Shown one piece after another: positions 9,040 through 16,580 of a DNA stretch of 64,000 nucleotides. The position numbers and the translations under genes were made by a program. The stretch covers positions 1,257,251 to 1,321,250 of the forward strand of contig NZ_CH672428.1 in NCBI RefSeq assembly GCF_000152745.1. Direction: 5' to 3'. The stretch is from Oceanicaulis sp. HTCC2633. Lineage in GTDB: Bacteria; Pseudomonadota; Alphaproteobacteria; Caulobacterales; Maricaulaceae. Numbering within the stretch: the stretch's first letter is position 1; each line of letters opens with the position of its first letter. Below the pieces are notes generated by a model. It saw nothing but the letters and a program-made list of their open reading frames with translations, ran no database searches and was not told the origin of the DNA.

Positions 9040-9455
9040 CCCCCAAGGGCAGCGATGTCTTCACGCCCGAGGACCGCGCCCGGGTCATGCGCGCGGTCAA
9101 GGGCAAGGACACCAAGCCCGAAATGATCGTGCGGCGGCTGGCCCATGCACTGGGATATCGCTTCCGCCTGCATCGCAAGGACCTGCCCGGCAAACCCGAT
9201 CTGGTCTTCCCCGGACGCCGGAAAGTCATCTTCGTGCATGGCTGTTTCTGGCATGGCCATGAGTGCGCGCGCGGATCGCGCCAGCCCAAGCAGAACGCCG
9301 AATACTGGCGCAACAAGATTGCGCGCAATGTGGAGCGTGACGCCGACAACCTTCAGGCGCTCGAAAGGCTTGGCTGGCAGACGCAGGTGATCTGGGAATG
9401 CGAGATGAAGGACCGCGACGCCCTGGCCGATAGGCTCAGGGCCTTTCTGGTCTAG
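9033..9455 (+). CDS. vsr: Very short patch repair endonuclease Vsr
   Basis: The 140-aa product matches Vsr closely: the N-terminal segment RVMRAVKGKDTKPEMIVRRL, the catalytic-core GKPDLVFPGRRKVIFVHGCF with the magnesium-binding Asp, then FWHGHEC, and LGWQTQVIWECE. Vsr nicks 5' of T in T:G mismatches that arise when 5-methylcytosine deaminates, initiating short-patch repair toward the original C:G pair. It is the expected partner of the methyltransferase two genes upstream. Its ATG overlaps the monooxygenase stop (ATGGTGA). Its stop codon overlaps that of the convergent LysR gene within CTAG. Confidence 0.92.
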   Translation: MVTPKGSDVFTPEDRARVMRAVKGKDTKPEMIVRRLAHALGYRFRLHRKDLPGKPDLVFPGRRKVIFVHGCFWHGHECARGSRQPKQNAEYWRNKIARNVERDADNLQALERLGWQTQVIWECEMKDRDALADRLRAFLV

Positions 9456-10342
9456 AGCCCGTCCTTGAACCAGTCCTTGAGGTGATCAACCAGAAGCCGC
9501 ACTCTGTGGGCCAGGTAGCGGTTGGAGGGGAAGACCGCCCAGAGATCGCGATGATCCGGCGCCCATTCAGGAAGAATCTCCACCACATCGCCCGCCTCCA
9601 GCGCGGCATGGGCGGCCCAGGCGGGCGAACTGGCGATGCCGGCGTCATGGGCGGCTGCGCAGACGGCCGCACGCGCGCCATTGAGCGTCAGCAGACCGGA
9701 GACCTTCACCTCGACGGAGTCCTCCTCACGCTGGAACCGCCAGAGGTTAGGGGCGGGCTTGTTGCGATCGATGATGCAGTCATGCCGGGCCAGGTCATAG
9801 GGGTGCTCGGGGGCGCCCGCGGCGTTCAGATAGGCCGGGCTCGCCAGCACTTTCAGAGGCGCCGGCGCCAGGCGGCGCGCAATCAGGCTGGAATCGGTCA
9901 GCTGTCCGATCCGCACCCCGAGGTCGAAACCCTCGTCCACCAGATCCACCATCCGGTCGGAAAACTCCAACCGCACTTCCACAGCTGGCCATTGCGCCAT
10001 GAAGGCCGTGATCGGCTGGATGAGGCGCGAGGACCCGAAATCGACCGGCGCGGACACGCGCAGAATGCCCGCCGCCGCCGCCTGCTCGGCGACCAGTCCG
10101 TTCTCGATGGCGTCATACTCAGACAGCCAGGGGCCGACGCGTTCAAGAAGCGCCCGCCCCGCATCGGTCAGGCGCACGGACCGGGTGGTGCGCTCCAGAA
10201 GGCGCGCCTGCATGCGTTCCTCCAGCGCCGAGATCTGCTTGGACGCGGCGCCCGCGGTCATGCCCAATCGCTCCGCCGCACGGGTGAAGCTCTCAAGCTC
10301 GGCGACAGCGGCGAACAGGCGAAGGGCGTCGATCCGGTCCAT
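9452..10342 (-). CDS. LysR-family transcriptional regulator
   Basis: The 296-aa protein has an N-terminal LysR winged helix (residues 1-62: ALRLFAAVAELESFTRAAER ... KQISALEERMQARLLERTTR) followed by the periplasmic-binding-like effector domain from about residue 90. AGAGG lies six bases before the ATG. It is divergent from the dioxygenase gene across about 100 bp that contain the AT-rich TATTATATTCTAGA segment, a likely shared promoter, so regulation of that gene is inferred. Its 3' end overlaps vsr by four bases. Confidence 0.9.
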   Translation of the reverse strand: MDRIDALRLFAAVAELESFTRAAERLGMTAGAASKQISALEERMQARLLERTTRSVRLTDAGRALLERVGPWLSEYDAIENGLVAEQAAAAGILRVSAPVDFGSSRLIQPITAFMAQWPAVEVRLEFSDRMVDLVDEGFDLGVRIGQLTDSSLIARRLAPAPLKVLASPAYLNAAGAPEHPYDLARHDCIIDRNKPAPNLWRFQREEDSVEVKVSGLLTLNGARAAVCAAAHDAGIASSPAWAAHAALEAGDVVEILPEWAPDHRDLWAVFPSNRYLAHRVRLLVDHLKDWFKDGL

Positions 10343-10445
10343 ATTTTTCCTCTTGGGAAAGAGTAAATCCCGAATTGTGGGTATTATATTCTAGAGCCGG
10401 ATTTGTCATCTCACTTCTCACATCGACTTGTCCGGAAGCCCTTTC

Positions 10446-11225
10446 ATGCCCCGTCGCCCCGCCCTCTTCCTGTCCCATGGCGCGCCCAGCCTGCTGACAG
10501 GTCAGTCGCCCGCCCGAGACTTCCTGATCGCCTATGGACAGACAACGCCTGCGCCCGCCGCCTATGTGGTGGTGTCCGCTCATTGGGAGAGCCAGCCCGT
10601 CTGCGTGACCACATCTGCGAATCCCGAAACCGTTCATGACTTCCGCGGCTTTGGCGAGGCGCTTCAGAGCTTTGTCTGGCCTGCGCCGGGGGATCCCCTG
10701 CGAGCCGCCTCTCTCGTCACCCGCCTCAGGGCGGCCGGCCTTGAGGCCCGGCCGGACGCCCGCCGCGGACTGGATCACGGCGTCTGGATTCCCCTGGCCC
10801 TCATCGAGCCCGACGCGCGGACGCCTGTCATCCAGGTCTCGCTTCCGGCACGCAACACCCCGGATGCAGAAAGCTGGACACTGGGCCGCGCGCTCGCCCC
10901 CCTGGCTGAGGACAACATCCAGCTCGTCTTTTCAGGCTCCATGACCCATTCGCTGCGCGACGCCCTGTCCGCGCCGGAGGGCGCCCCGCCTGCTCCTTTC
11001 GCCATGGCGTTTGCAGACTGGGCGCGCCAGGCCATGGCCGCTGGCGACTGGCGGTCGCTAGAGACCTGGCGATCTGCGCCTCACGCACAGCGCAATCATC
11101 CAAGTCCCGAGCACATCCGACCGCTGCTGGCGGCGGCGGGGGCGGCGACGGGCGCCGCCCGGAGCCTTCACGAGAGCTATACCCATGCCGCCCTGGCGAT
11201 GGATGTCTGGTCCATACCTGTCTGA
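10446..11225 (+). CDS. DODA-type extradiol aromatic ring-opening dioxygenase
   Basis: The 259-aa enzyme is of the LigB/YgiD class: it has the metal-ligand motifs LSHGAPSLL near the N-terminus, VSAHWES, and LDHGVWIPL in the middle, and a late SGSMTHSLR. Family members cleave catechols such as DOPA at an extradiol bond using a non-haem metal. The ATG at 10446 with GGAAG upstream is chosen over an in-frame TTG at 10428. It is divergent from a LysR regulator, the arrangement common for this family, and followed by a strong terminator. Confidence 0.88.
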   Translation: MPRRPALFLSHGAPSLLTGQSPARDFLIAYGQTTPAPAAYVVVSAHWESQPVCVTTSANPETVHDFRGFGEALQSFVWPAPGDPLRAASLVTRLRAAGLEARPDARRGLDHGVWIPLALIEPDARTPVIQVSLPARNTPDAESWTLGRALAPLAEDNIQLVFSGSMTHSLRDALSAPEGAPPAPFAMAFADWARQAMAAGDWRSLETWRSAPHAQRNHPSPEHIRPLLAAAGAATGAARSLHESYTHAALAMDVWSIPV

Positions 11226-11238
11226 GCCCCAACGGCAA

Positions 11239-11264
11239 AAGGCCCGGAGCGAACTCCGGGCCTT
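11239..11264 (+). terminator. Intrinsic terminator after the dioxygenase gene
   Basis: AAGGCCCGGAG (11239-11249) pairs perfectly with CTCCGGGCCTT (11254-11264) around a CGAA loop, 13 bases after the dioxygenase stop codon. The A/T-flanked arms suit termination from either side; the convergent small gene ends at 11292. Confidence 0.8.
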
Positions 11265-11291
11265 GTCCTGTCCACGACATCGGCGCGTGGT

Positions 11292-11462
11292 TCAGGGCGC
11301 CTTCCAGTCCCAGGGCCCCGGGCTGAAGATGTGCTCGCGCTCGGCCTCATCCGCAGCAATGCGGCGGCGGCGCAGGGCCGGGTCTTCATGGGGCGGCTGC
11401 TGAGCCGGAGCCGGGCTGCGTGCATTGTCATTGGCGGGTGAGTCATCCATCATCACGTACAT
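11292..11462 (-). CDS. Small hypothetical protein
   Basis: A 56-aa ORF starts at the ATG at 11462, preceded by a near-perfect AAGGAG six bases upstream, which decides this start over a longer frame. The sequence is polar: a Pro/Ala/Asn-rich first half, an Arg-rich helix (ALRRRRIAADEAEREH) and a conserved-looking tail, FSPGPWDWKAP. I recognise no domain. The good ribosome site and a downstream terminator hairpin support a real gene. Confidence 0.6.
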   Translation of the reverse strand: MYVMMDDSPANDNARSPAPAQQPPHEDPALRRRRIAADEAEREHIFSPGPWDWKAP

Positions 11463-11840
11463 TCTGGTCTCCTTGAACAGCCCCTGATCTGGATTTGGAG
11501 CTGCAAGCACAGATCGCCAAGACGGCCCAGGATTAAACCTTGGCCATGTGCTTCATGCTTGCGCGCGTTCCTTGAGATTTCCGGACACCAGACATGGACC
11601 CACCGCCCGGCCCCGCTGGATGGGACGGGGCGGCGGGCGGTGGTTGCACACGGGCCCAAACAGAGCTGACGCCTGTAGCGGCCCAGGGGCTGCGGCCTCC
11701 AGGGGAGAGGCCGGTCGTCATGGGCGGCAGTTGAGGGGAACCGCCCGTCAGGACCGAGGGAAGCCTGACATGCCGGGGGTTGGGATCCAGAAGCGGAAAC
11801 GAGACCGCTTCAAGAACTCATCGCCACCCAGCACCCCGAT
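11463..11840. other. Intergenic region with no supported gene
   Basis: These 378 GC-rich bases hold only ORFs that lack ribosome sites and read as shadow frames. Several short GC inverted repeats occur (for example GGGCGG at 11723 pairing with CCGCCC at 11742). An RNA gene was considered but no known RNA family could be recognised. Confidence 0.4.
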
Positions 11841-11967
11841 CTTAAGCAATAGTTTTGGCTTTACTCAAGCACATTGGTTAACGAATCTGTTAACAATTGG
11901 AATATCGATATTCTTTCAAGAGGAAAACCATCTCGTTTTTATCAGTAAATGCTGTTCACTCAGATAC
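11841..11967. other. AT-rich island with palindromes
   Basis: Only about 43 of 127 bases are G or C, in sharp contrast to the surroundings. It contains two GTTAAC palindromes (11877-11882 and 11889-11894) separated by GAATCT, which includes a GANTC methylation site, and a perfect 14-bp palindrome GAATATCGATATTC (11900-11913). It may be a regulatory or protein-binding region; no coding sequence is supported. Confidence 0.6.
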
Positions 11968-12000
11968 AGGAAAGCCGGACGCAAGGTCCGGCTTTCCTGT
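11966..12000 (-). terminator. Strong terminator hairpin
   Basis: ACAGGAAAGCCGGAC pairs perfectly over 15 bp with GTCCGGCTTTCCTGT around a GCAAG loop. It lies 13 bases beyond the stop codon of the 49-aa minus-strand gene, so it probably ends that transcript. Confidence 0.75.
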
Positions 12001-12012
12001 TCGACACACGAC

Positions 12013-12162
12013 TCAGTCGTCATCCTCCTTGTATTCAGACGGTCCGGGCTCTGGCACCCTGTCCGCCTCGGCCCCGTCGGCGCCGGCCTCGCGTCGGCGC
12101 TGGGCCTCGCGATCAAGGGATTCCGGTTCACCCGGTACAGACTGTTCAGACGCATTCTTCAT
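12013..12162 (-). CDS. Small acidic hypothetical protein
   Basis: A 49-aa ORF with ATG at 12162 and GGAG seven bases upstream ends at a TGA just before a strong terminator. The product begins MKNASEQSVPGEPESLDREA, carries a short Arg-rich helix (QRRREAGADG) and ends in an acidic tail (SEYKEDDD). It has no recognised domain. It is 27 bases downstream of another small acidic gene in the same orientation, and the two may form one transcript. The short length keeps confidence moderate. Confidence 0.5.
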   Translation of the reverse strand: MKNASEQSVPGEPESLDREAQRRREAGADGAEADRVPEPGPSEYKEDDD

Positions 12163-12189
12163 GACAGATCTCCAGACTTGTTCTCGGTC

Positions 12190-12573
12190 CTAGCTTTCGC
12201 CCGGGCGAATGGGCGGCGGATCGGAAGCCGGGAAGCTGTCATCAAGGGCGTCATCAAGCTTGTCGTCCTCGTCATCGGGATCCGGACTGTCGTCAGGCTT
12301 CTTCTTGGACTTTTCCTTGTCCTCGGACGCCAGACGTTCAACAGCCTCTTCGCTTGCGCCAAGACGCCCCGCGGAAGACTGGTCGACCGTCTCGCCGAAC
12401 CGTTCTCCACGCGCGCCATCGAGCGCCTGATCAACCGGAACCACATGATCGCCCAGCTTGGCGTCATCGGGGCGTAGCTCGCCCTTGCGACCCGTCGCCT
12501 TTGTTTCATCAAAGGGTTGGGCGAAAGCCTGATTGTCGGCCGGGGCGGCGTCGGTGGAATAATGGGAAGCCAT
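12190..12573 (-). CDS. Small acidic hypothetical protein with DDSFPASDPP tail
   Basis: The 127-aa product starts at the ATG at 12573, with GGAGG optimally placed; a longer TTG-initiated frame contains that ribosome site. It is strongly hydrophilic: a mixed N-terminal half followed by a Lys cluster (DKEKSKKKPDD) and a very acidic region ending in DDALDDSFPASDPPPIRPGE. The D-SFPASDPP tail is a recurring ending in small alphaproteobacterial proteins of unknown function. It is probably disordered and cytosolic. A stress-related role is possible but unproven. Confidence 0.65.
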   Translation of the reverse strand: MASHYSTDAAPADNQAFAQPFDETKATGRKGELRPDDAKLGDHVVPVDQALDGARGERFGETVDQSSAGRLGASEEAVERLASEDKEKSKKKPDDSPDPDDEDDKLDDALDDSFPASDPPPIRPGES

Positions 12574-12642
12574 TTCCGCCTCCTTCTTGCTGTTGTCCTT
12601 GCTCAAACAACGCGCACGCCCCCTGCCCCGTTCCGGGAAAGA

Positions 12643-13707
12643 TCAGTCCGCCAGCACCGCATCGACGCTGACCAGCTCCCAGTCCTGCATCTGGTCGAGA
12701 TAGGCGTCGAAATAGGCCTTGTGCGAGGCGCCCACGATGACCAGCACTTTCGCGCCCGGCTGATTGCCCGCCGCCTCGACGATATTGGCCGCCATGCGCA
12801 GATTGCGGGTCTGCCACCAGCTTACATACTGGCGGGCGACCGCGTCATGGTCGGGCGTGGCGGCGGCGAGGCCGAAATCGCCAGCGATCGTGGCGCGCTG
12901 ATAGCGCGGCGCATTGATGAAGCGATAGCCCGCCAGCACCCGTTCGGGGGACCCCAGATAAGTGCGCGCCTCCTCAAACACGCCATCCACCTCCGGATCG
13001 GATTGCGCCCAGACCGACTGGATGGTCGGTCCCAGCGTATCCGGCGCATGGGCATAGATGGAATCCGCCGTGTGATCATCCATGGTCGCCAGATGATCGA
13101 GTCCCAGCTCGGCCCCCAACGCCACGGCGAGAACCGCGTTCTCGTTGCGTGAGGCCAGCATGGCGTTGAACGCCTCCACCAGCGCCTCGGTCAGACCATC
13201 TTCCGCAAGCCGTTCAGCCTCCTCCAGCTGCGCCCAGTGCAGCGCAGCGGACCAGGGCTCGCCAGCCCCGTAGAGCAGGAGCGCCATCGCCCGGCGCTCG
13301 GACGCGCTCGGGGCGTCCGGGAAGTCCTGAAGCCGGGCGCGGGCTTCAATGAAGGCTTCAGGCTGGCTCATCCCCAAAGCGTCGAGCGCCGGCTGGGGAT
13401 CGCGACAATACTGATCCGCCAGTCCTTCATAGAGCCCGGCATAGCGGCGCAGCTCGTCACAGCCGCGCCCGCCAATGGCTTCAATGGCGATGATGTCGGG
13501 GGCGAACGCTTCAAGCCGCTCAAGCACCAGATCCAGATCGCCGGGATTGAGCGCGCCTTCTGGCAGTTGATTGAGGTGCGCCGTGCCCAGCACCAGAACC
13601 CGCGTCGGCGCCCCGCCGAGCGGATCCTGAACACCGGAAAAATCAATGTCCGGCTCGGTCGCCTGAGCGAGCGTGAGGGCGGCGAAGGCCGTGAGTGTGA
13701 TGAGCAT
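12643..13707 (-). CDS. Secreted DUF5694-like protein
   Basis: The 354-aa product starts at 13707, where a signal peptide (MLITLTAFAALTLAQATEPD) follows GGGGACAG; the upstream extension is not credible. The body starts with RVLVLGTAHLNQLPEG, has PDIIAIEAIGGRGCDELRR, and ends with VLVIVGASHKAYFDAYLDQM. The GT-H at the start and GA-SH-A near the end resemble the DUF5694 family, distantly like TraB/ChaN folds. The function is unknown, and it is likely periplasmic. It is a single-gene unit. Confidence 0.7.
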   Translation of the reverse strand: MLITLTAFAALTLAQATEPDIDFSGVQDPLGGAPTRVLVLGTAHLNQLPEGALNPGDLDLVLERLEAFAPDIIAIEAIGGRGCDELRRYAGLYEGLADQYCRDPQPALDALGMSQPEAFIEARARLQDFPDAPSASERRAMALLLYGAGEPWSAALHWAQLEEAERLAEDGLTEALVEAFNAMLASRNENAVLAVALGAELGLDHLATMDDHTADSIYAHAPDTLGPTIQSVWAQSDPEVDGVFEEARTYLGSPERVLAGYRFINAPRYQRATIAGDFGLAAATPDHDAVARQYVSWWQTRNLRMAANIVEAAGNQPGAKVLVIVGASHKAYFDAYLDQMQDWELVSVDAVLAD

Positions 13708-13814
13708 GATGTTCTGTCCCCGTTGCGATCTCTGATCAGAAGATGCCGCATCCCGTCCCGATGGATGCAGCATGAGCCTGACAGCTCGGGTCCGGACAGA
13801 CGAGTTACAAATGA

Positions 13815-13841
13815 AAAGGCCGGGCGAAACGCCCGGCCTTT
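13815..13841 (-). terminator. Terminator of the beta-oxidation operon
   Basis: AAAGGCCGGGCG pairs perfectly with CGCCCGGCCTTT around an AAA loop, beginning 23 bases beyond the fadJ stop. Reading on the minus strand the stem ends in CCTTTTC, a short T-rich exit. Confidence 0.8.
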
Positions 13842-13863
13842 CCTGTTCGGTCTGCGACCTTGC

Positions 13864-16056
13864 CTACGCAGCTTTCGCCGGAGCAAAGCGGCCGTAGAAG
13901 GTGTCACCCTTGCTGGCCATGTCGCGCAGCAGGGCAGGCACTTCGAACGGCTTGCCGTACTTGGCTTTCAGCGCATCGGCGCGTTCCACGAAGGCCTTGG
14001 CGCCGATGGTGTCGATGAAGCTCAGCACGCCGCCGGTATAGGGCGCAAAGCCCCAGGCGAGGATGGAGCCGACATCGGCTTCACGCGGGTCGGCGACGAT
14101 CTCTTCTTCCATCGTCCGGGCCGCTTCGAGCGCCTGGGCGTAGAGGATGCGATCCTTCAGCTCGTCCACGGTCGGCTGCTCGTCGAGCAGCTTGCCGTTC
14201 GGCGCGAACTGATCGAGCTCGTCCCAAAGCTGCTTGCCTTCGTCGGTATAGACGTAGAAGCCCTTCTGGTTCTTGCGGCCATAACGACCCAGCTCGTACA
14301 TCTTCTCGATGACTTCCGCGTTCGGGGTGTCCTCGAACGCATCGCCCAGGTCCTTCTTGGTCTGCTGAAGCACCTTGTAACCCAGATCAATGGCCACTTC
14401 GTCCTGCAGCGAGAGCGGGCCGACCGGCATGCCGGCCATCTTGGCGGCATTCTCGATCAGGGCCGGCTTCACGCCTTCGGTCAGCATGTACATGCCCTGC
14501 TCGATGTAACGCATCACGCAGCGGTTGGCGTAGAAGCCGCGGGTGTCGGCGACGACGATCGGGGTCTTCTTGATCTTCGCCACGAAGTCCAGGCACAGCG
14601 AGATGGCGCGCGGGCCGGTTTTCTCGCCCACGATCAGCTCGACCAGCATCATCTTCTCGACCGGCGAGAAGAAGTGAACGCCGATGAAATTCTCCGGACG
14701 CGAAGAGGCTTCGGCCAGCGACGTGATCGGAATGGTCGAGGTGTTCGAGCCAAAGATCGCGTCCTTGGGCAGGTGCTCTTCAGCCGCCTTGGTGATCTGG
14801 TGCTTGAGCTCGGAGTTCTCGAACACCGCCTCGACCACCAGATCGACGTCTTTCAGGAGCGAATAGTCGGTGGTCGCGGTGACGAGGTTGGTCTTGGCGT
14901 CCGCCGCTTCCCGGGTGAGCTTGCCGCGCTTGACGCCCTTGGCGAAGTGCGCCGCCACATGGGCCTTGCCCTTGTCCGCGCCTTCCTGGTTGACGTCGAT
15001 CAGCACAACCTCGATGCCCGCCTGAGCGGAGACCGTGGCGATGCCGGCGCCCATGAAGCCCGCGCCGATGACGGCGATCTTCTTGATCTCGGCCTTCTGC
15101 TCGCCTGCCGGACGGCGTGCGCCTTTTTCCAGCGCCTGCTTGGACAGGAAGAGCGAACGGATCATGTTCCGGCTCTCGGGGCGCATCAGCAGCTTGGTGA
15201 AATAGCGGCTCTCGATGCGCAGGGCGGCGTCCATCGGGACCTGCAGGCCTTCATAGACGCAGGACAGGATGTAACGCTGGGCCGGATAATTGCCGTAGGT
15301 TTCCTTGAGCAGCATCGGGGATGCGCCCATGAAGACCTGAAGGCCGGCGGGGTGGTAGGGGCCGCCGCCGGGGATCTTGAACTTGTCCTGATCCCAGGGC
15401 TGCTTGCCGCCCATGGCGTCCGCTTTGACGAGTTCCTTCGCCTTGGCGACGATCTCGGAGAGCGGCGCGATCTCATGCACCACGCCCTGCTGCTTGGCGG
15501 TTTCAGCGTCGAGCTGCTTGCCCTGCAGCATGACCGGGGCCGCATTCATCACGCCGATCAGGCGCGGCAGACGCTGGGTGCCGCCGCCGCCCGGCAGAAC
15601 GCCGACAAGGGCTTCAGGCAGGCCGAGCTTGGCGCCGGTATCGGTCGCCATGACGCGGTAATGGCAGGCGAGCGTGACTTCAAAGCCGCCGCCCAGCGCC
15701 AGACCGTTGATGGCGGCTGCGATGGGCTTGCCGCAGGTTTCCAGCGCCCGCAGGGACTGGTTCAGGCGATAGGCTGTGTCGAACAGCTTGGATTTCGCTT
15801 CCTCTTCGGACAGGCCCTTGAGGTCGGCCATGCCGCCGCCCAGTTCGGACAGGTCGGCGCCGGCGCAGAAGGCTTTCTTTCCCGAGGTGATGACCGCGCC
15901 CTTGATGGCGTCGTCAGAGCCGATCTTCTCGACGATCTGCCCCATCTCCTGCATGACGGAGTTGGACAGAACGTTCATCGAGACGTTCGGAGAGTCAAAG
16001 GTGATGAGCGCGATGCCGTCGCCGTCCACCTCGAATTTGAAATGCGTATAGGTCAT
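13864..16056 (-). CDS. fadJ: Multifunctional enoyl-CoA hydratase / 3-hydroxyacyl-CoA dehydrogenase
   Basis: The 730-aa enzyme fuses an N-terminal crotonase domain (about residues 1-200; AAINGLALGGGFEVTLACHY and LPGGGGTQRLPR hold the oxyanion-hole and catalytic region) to a 3-hydroxyacyl-CoA dehydrogenase (NAD-binding GAGFMGAGIATVSAQAG from about residue 325, signature HFFSPVEKMMLVELI) and the C-terminal helical domain. It performs two successive steps of beta-oxidation in the cytosol. It is the last gene of the operon; its ATG overlaps the preceding glycine-rich gene by ATGA. The FadJ-type (not FadB) name follows alphaproteobacterial usage. Confidence 0.95.
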   Translation of the reverse strand: MTYTHFKFEVDGDGIALITFDSPNVSMNVLSNSVMQEMGQIVEKIGSDDAIKGAVITSGKKAFCAGADLSELGGGMADLKGLSEEEAKSKLFDTAYRLNQSLRALETCGKPIAAAINGLALGGGFEVTLACHYRVMATDTGAKLGLPEALVGVLPGGGGTQRLPRLIGVMNAAPVMLQGKQLDAETAKQQGVVHEIAPLSEIVAKAKELVKADAMGGKQPWDQDKFKIPGGGPYHPAGLQVFMGASPMLLKETYGNYPAQRYILSCVYEGLQVPMDAALRIESRYFTKLLMRPESRNMIRSLFLSKQALEKGARRPAGEQKAEIKKIAVIGAGFMGAGIATVSAQAGIEVVLIDVNQEGADKGKAHVAAHFAKGVKRGKLTREAADAKTNLVTATTDYSLLKDVDLVVEAVFENSELKHQITKAAEEHLPKDAIFGSNTSTIPITSLAEASSRPENFIGVHFFSPVEKMMLVELIVGEKTGPRAISLCLDFVAKIKKTPIVVADTRGFYANRCVMRYIEQGMYMLTEGVKPALIENAAKMAGMPVGPLSLQDEVAIDLGYKVLQQTKKDLGDAFEDTPNAEVIEKMYELGRYGRKNQKGFYVYTDEGKQLWDELDQFAPNGKLLDEQPTVDELKDRILYAQALEAARTMEEEIVADPREADVGSILAWGFAPYTGGVLSFIDTIGAKAFVERADALKAKYGKPFEVPALLRDMASKGDTFYGRFAPAKAA

Positions 16057-16310
16057 TGTGAGGTCTCCTGTGACGATGACGCCTGCGCGTCACCGCCCCC
16101 TTGGTCATTCTTCTTGAACGTTGAAAAGGCCAGGCCGAACAGAGGCGACAGACACACGCCGATCACGATCCCGGTCGCCAGGCCAAGGGCGAGATTGCCC
16201 AGCCAGTCGCCGAAACCGATGCCGAAGATGAGGCCGAGAACCACGCCCGCAGGCAGGCCCTTGCCGATATCCATTTTCGACAGAAGCGTATTGTCCGTCT
16301 TCGAAGTCAT
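16053..16310 (-). CDS. Small glycine-zipper membrane protein
   Basis: The 85-aa protein has two predicted membrane segments built on repeated Gly-xxx-Gly spacing (KGLPAGVVLGLIFGIGFGD and LALGLATGIVIGVCLSPLFG), then a polar tail rich in Gly, Ala and Ser. It overlaps fadJ downstream and the sister glycine-zipper gene upstream, each by four bases, so it is translationally coupled into the beta-oxidation operon. It shares the KGLP-G---G layout with the upstream 89-aa protein, which suggests tandem duplication. No function is known; a membrane anchor or scaffold for the pathway is only speculation. Confidence 0.75.
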   Translation of the reverse strand: MTSKTDNTLLSKMDIGKGLPAGVVLGLIFGIGFGDWLGNLALGLATGIVIGVCLSPLFGLAFSTFKKNDQGGGDAQASSSQETSQ

Positions 16311-16576
16311 GCTCCGGTCTCCGTGTCCGTATCGTCTTGATCCTTGGGATCGTCTGACCTGTTCAGCAGAGCTGTTCCGATAGCGACAGCGAACGGCAAA
16401 CCGACGCCCGGTCCGAAGGCGAGGCCGAGGCCCAGGCCCAGAAGCGGGTTGTCCAGCGAGAGACCGAAGGCCACGCCGAGGGAAATCCCCAGCGCTGCGC
16501 CGATGGCCAGCCCGAACGGCAAGCCCTTGAGCAGGGCGTTCTGGCTGGCGGCCGGTTTGGAGTTCGCTTCAGCCAT
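16307..16576 (-). CDS. Small glycine-zipper membrane protein, paralogue
   Basis: The 89-aa protein begins [20 protein letters not shown] and continues with hydrophobic Gly-repeat segments ([20 protein letters not shown] and [19 protein letters not shown]), ending in an acidic tail ([12 protein letters not shown]). The start at 16576 is four bases after the thiolase stop; a longer frame into the thiolase is not supported. It resembles the next gene in layout. Gly-xxx-Gly repeats favour close helix packing or oligomers in membranes. No enzymatic motif is present. Confidence 0.72.
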   Translation of the reverse strand: MAEANSKPAASQNALLKGLPFGLAIGAALGISLGVAFGLSLDNPLLGLGLGLAFGPGVGLPFAVAIGTALLNRSDDPKDQDDTDTETGA

Positions 16577-16580
16577 CAGA

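Noticed and set aside
11463-11840. Possible structured RNA (6S, SRP, RNase P or a riboswitch)
   Set aside because: Several GC hairpins occur, but none of the conserved sequence elements of these RNA families could be found by eye on either strand.
11548-12477. A 309-codon plus-strand frame across the loose region
   Set aside because: It crosses the AT-rich island and a strong terminator hairpin and lies opposite small genes with proper ribosome sites.
13237-16383. A 1048-codon open frame on the plus strand opposite fadJ and its neighbours
   Set aside because: It is antisense to well-supported genes with clear motifs; its protein has compositional bias typical of GC-rich shadow frames and no recognisable domain.
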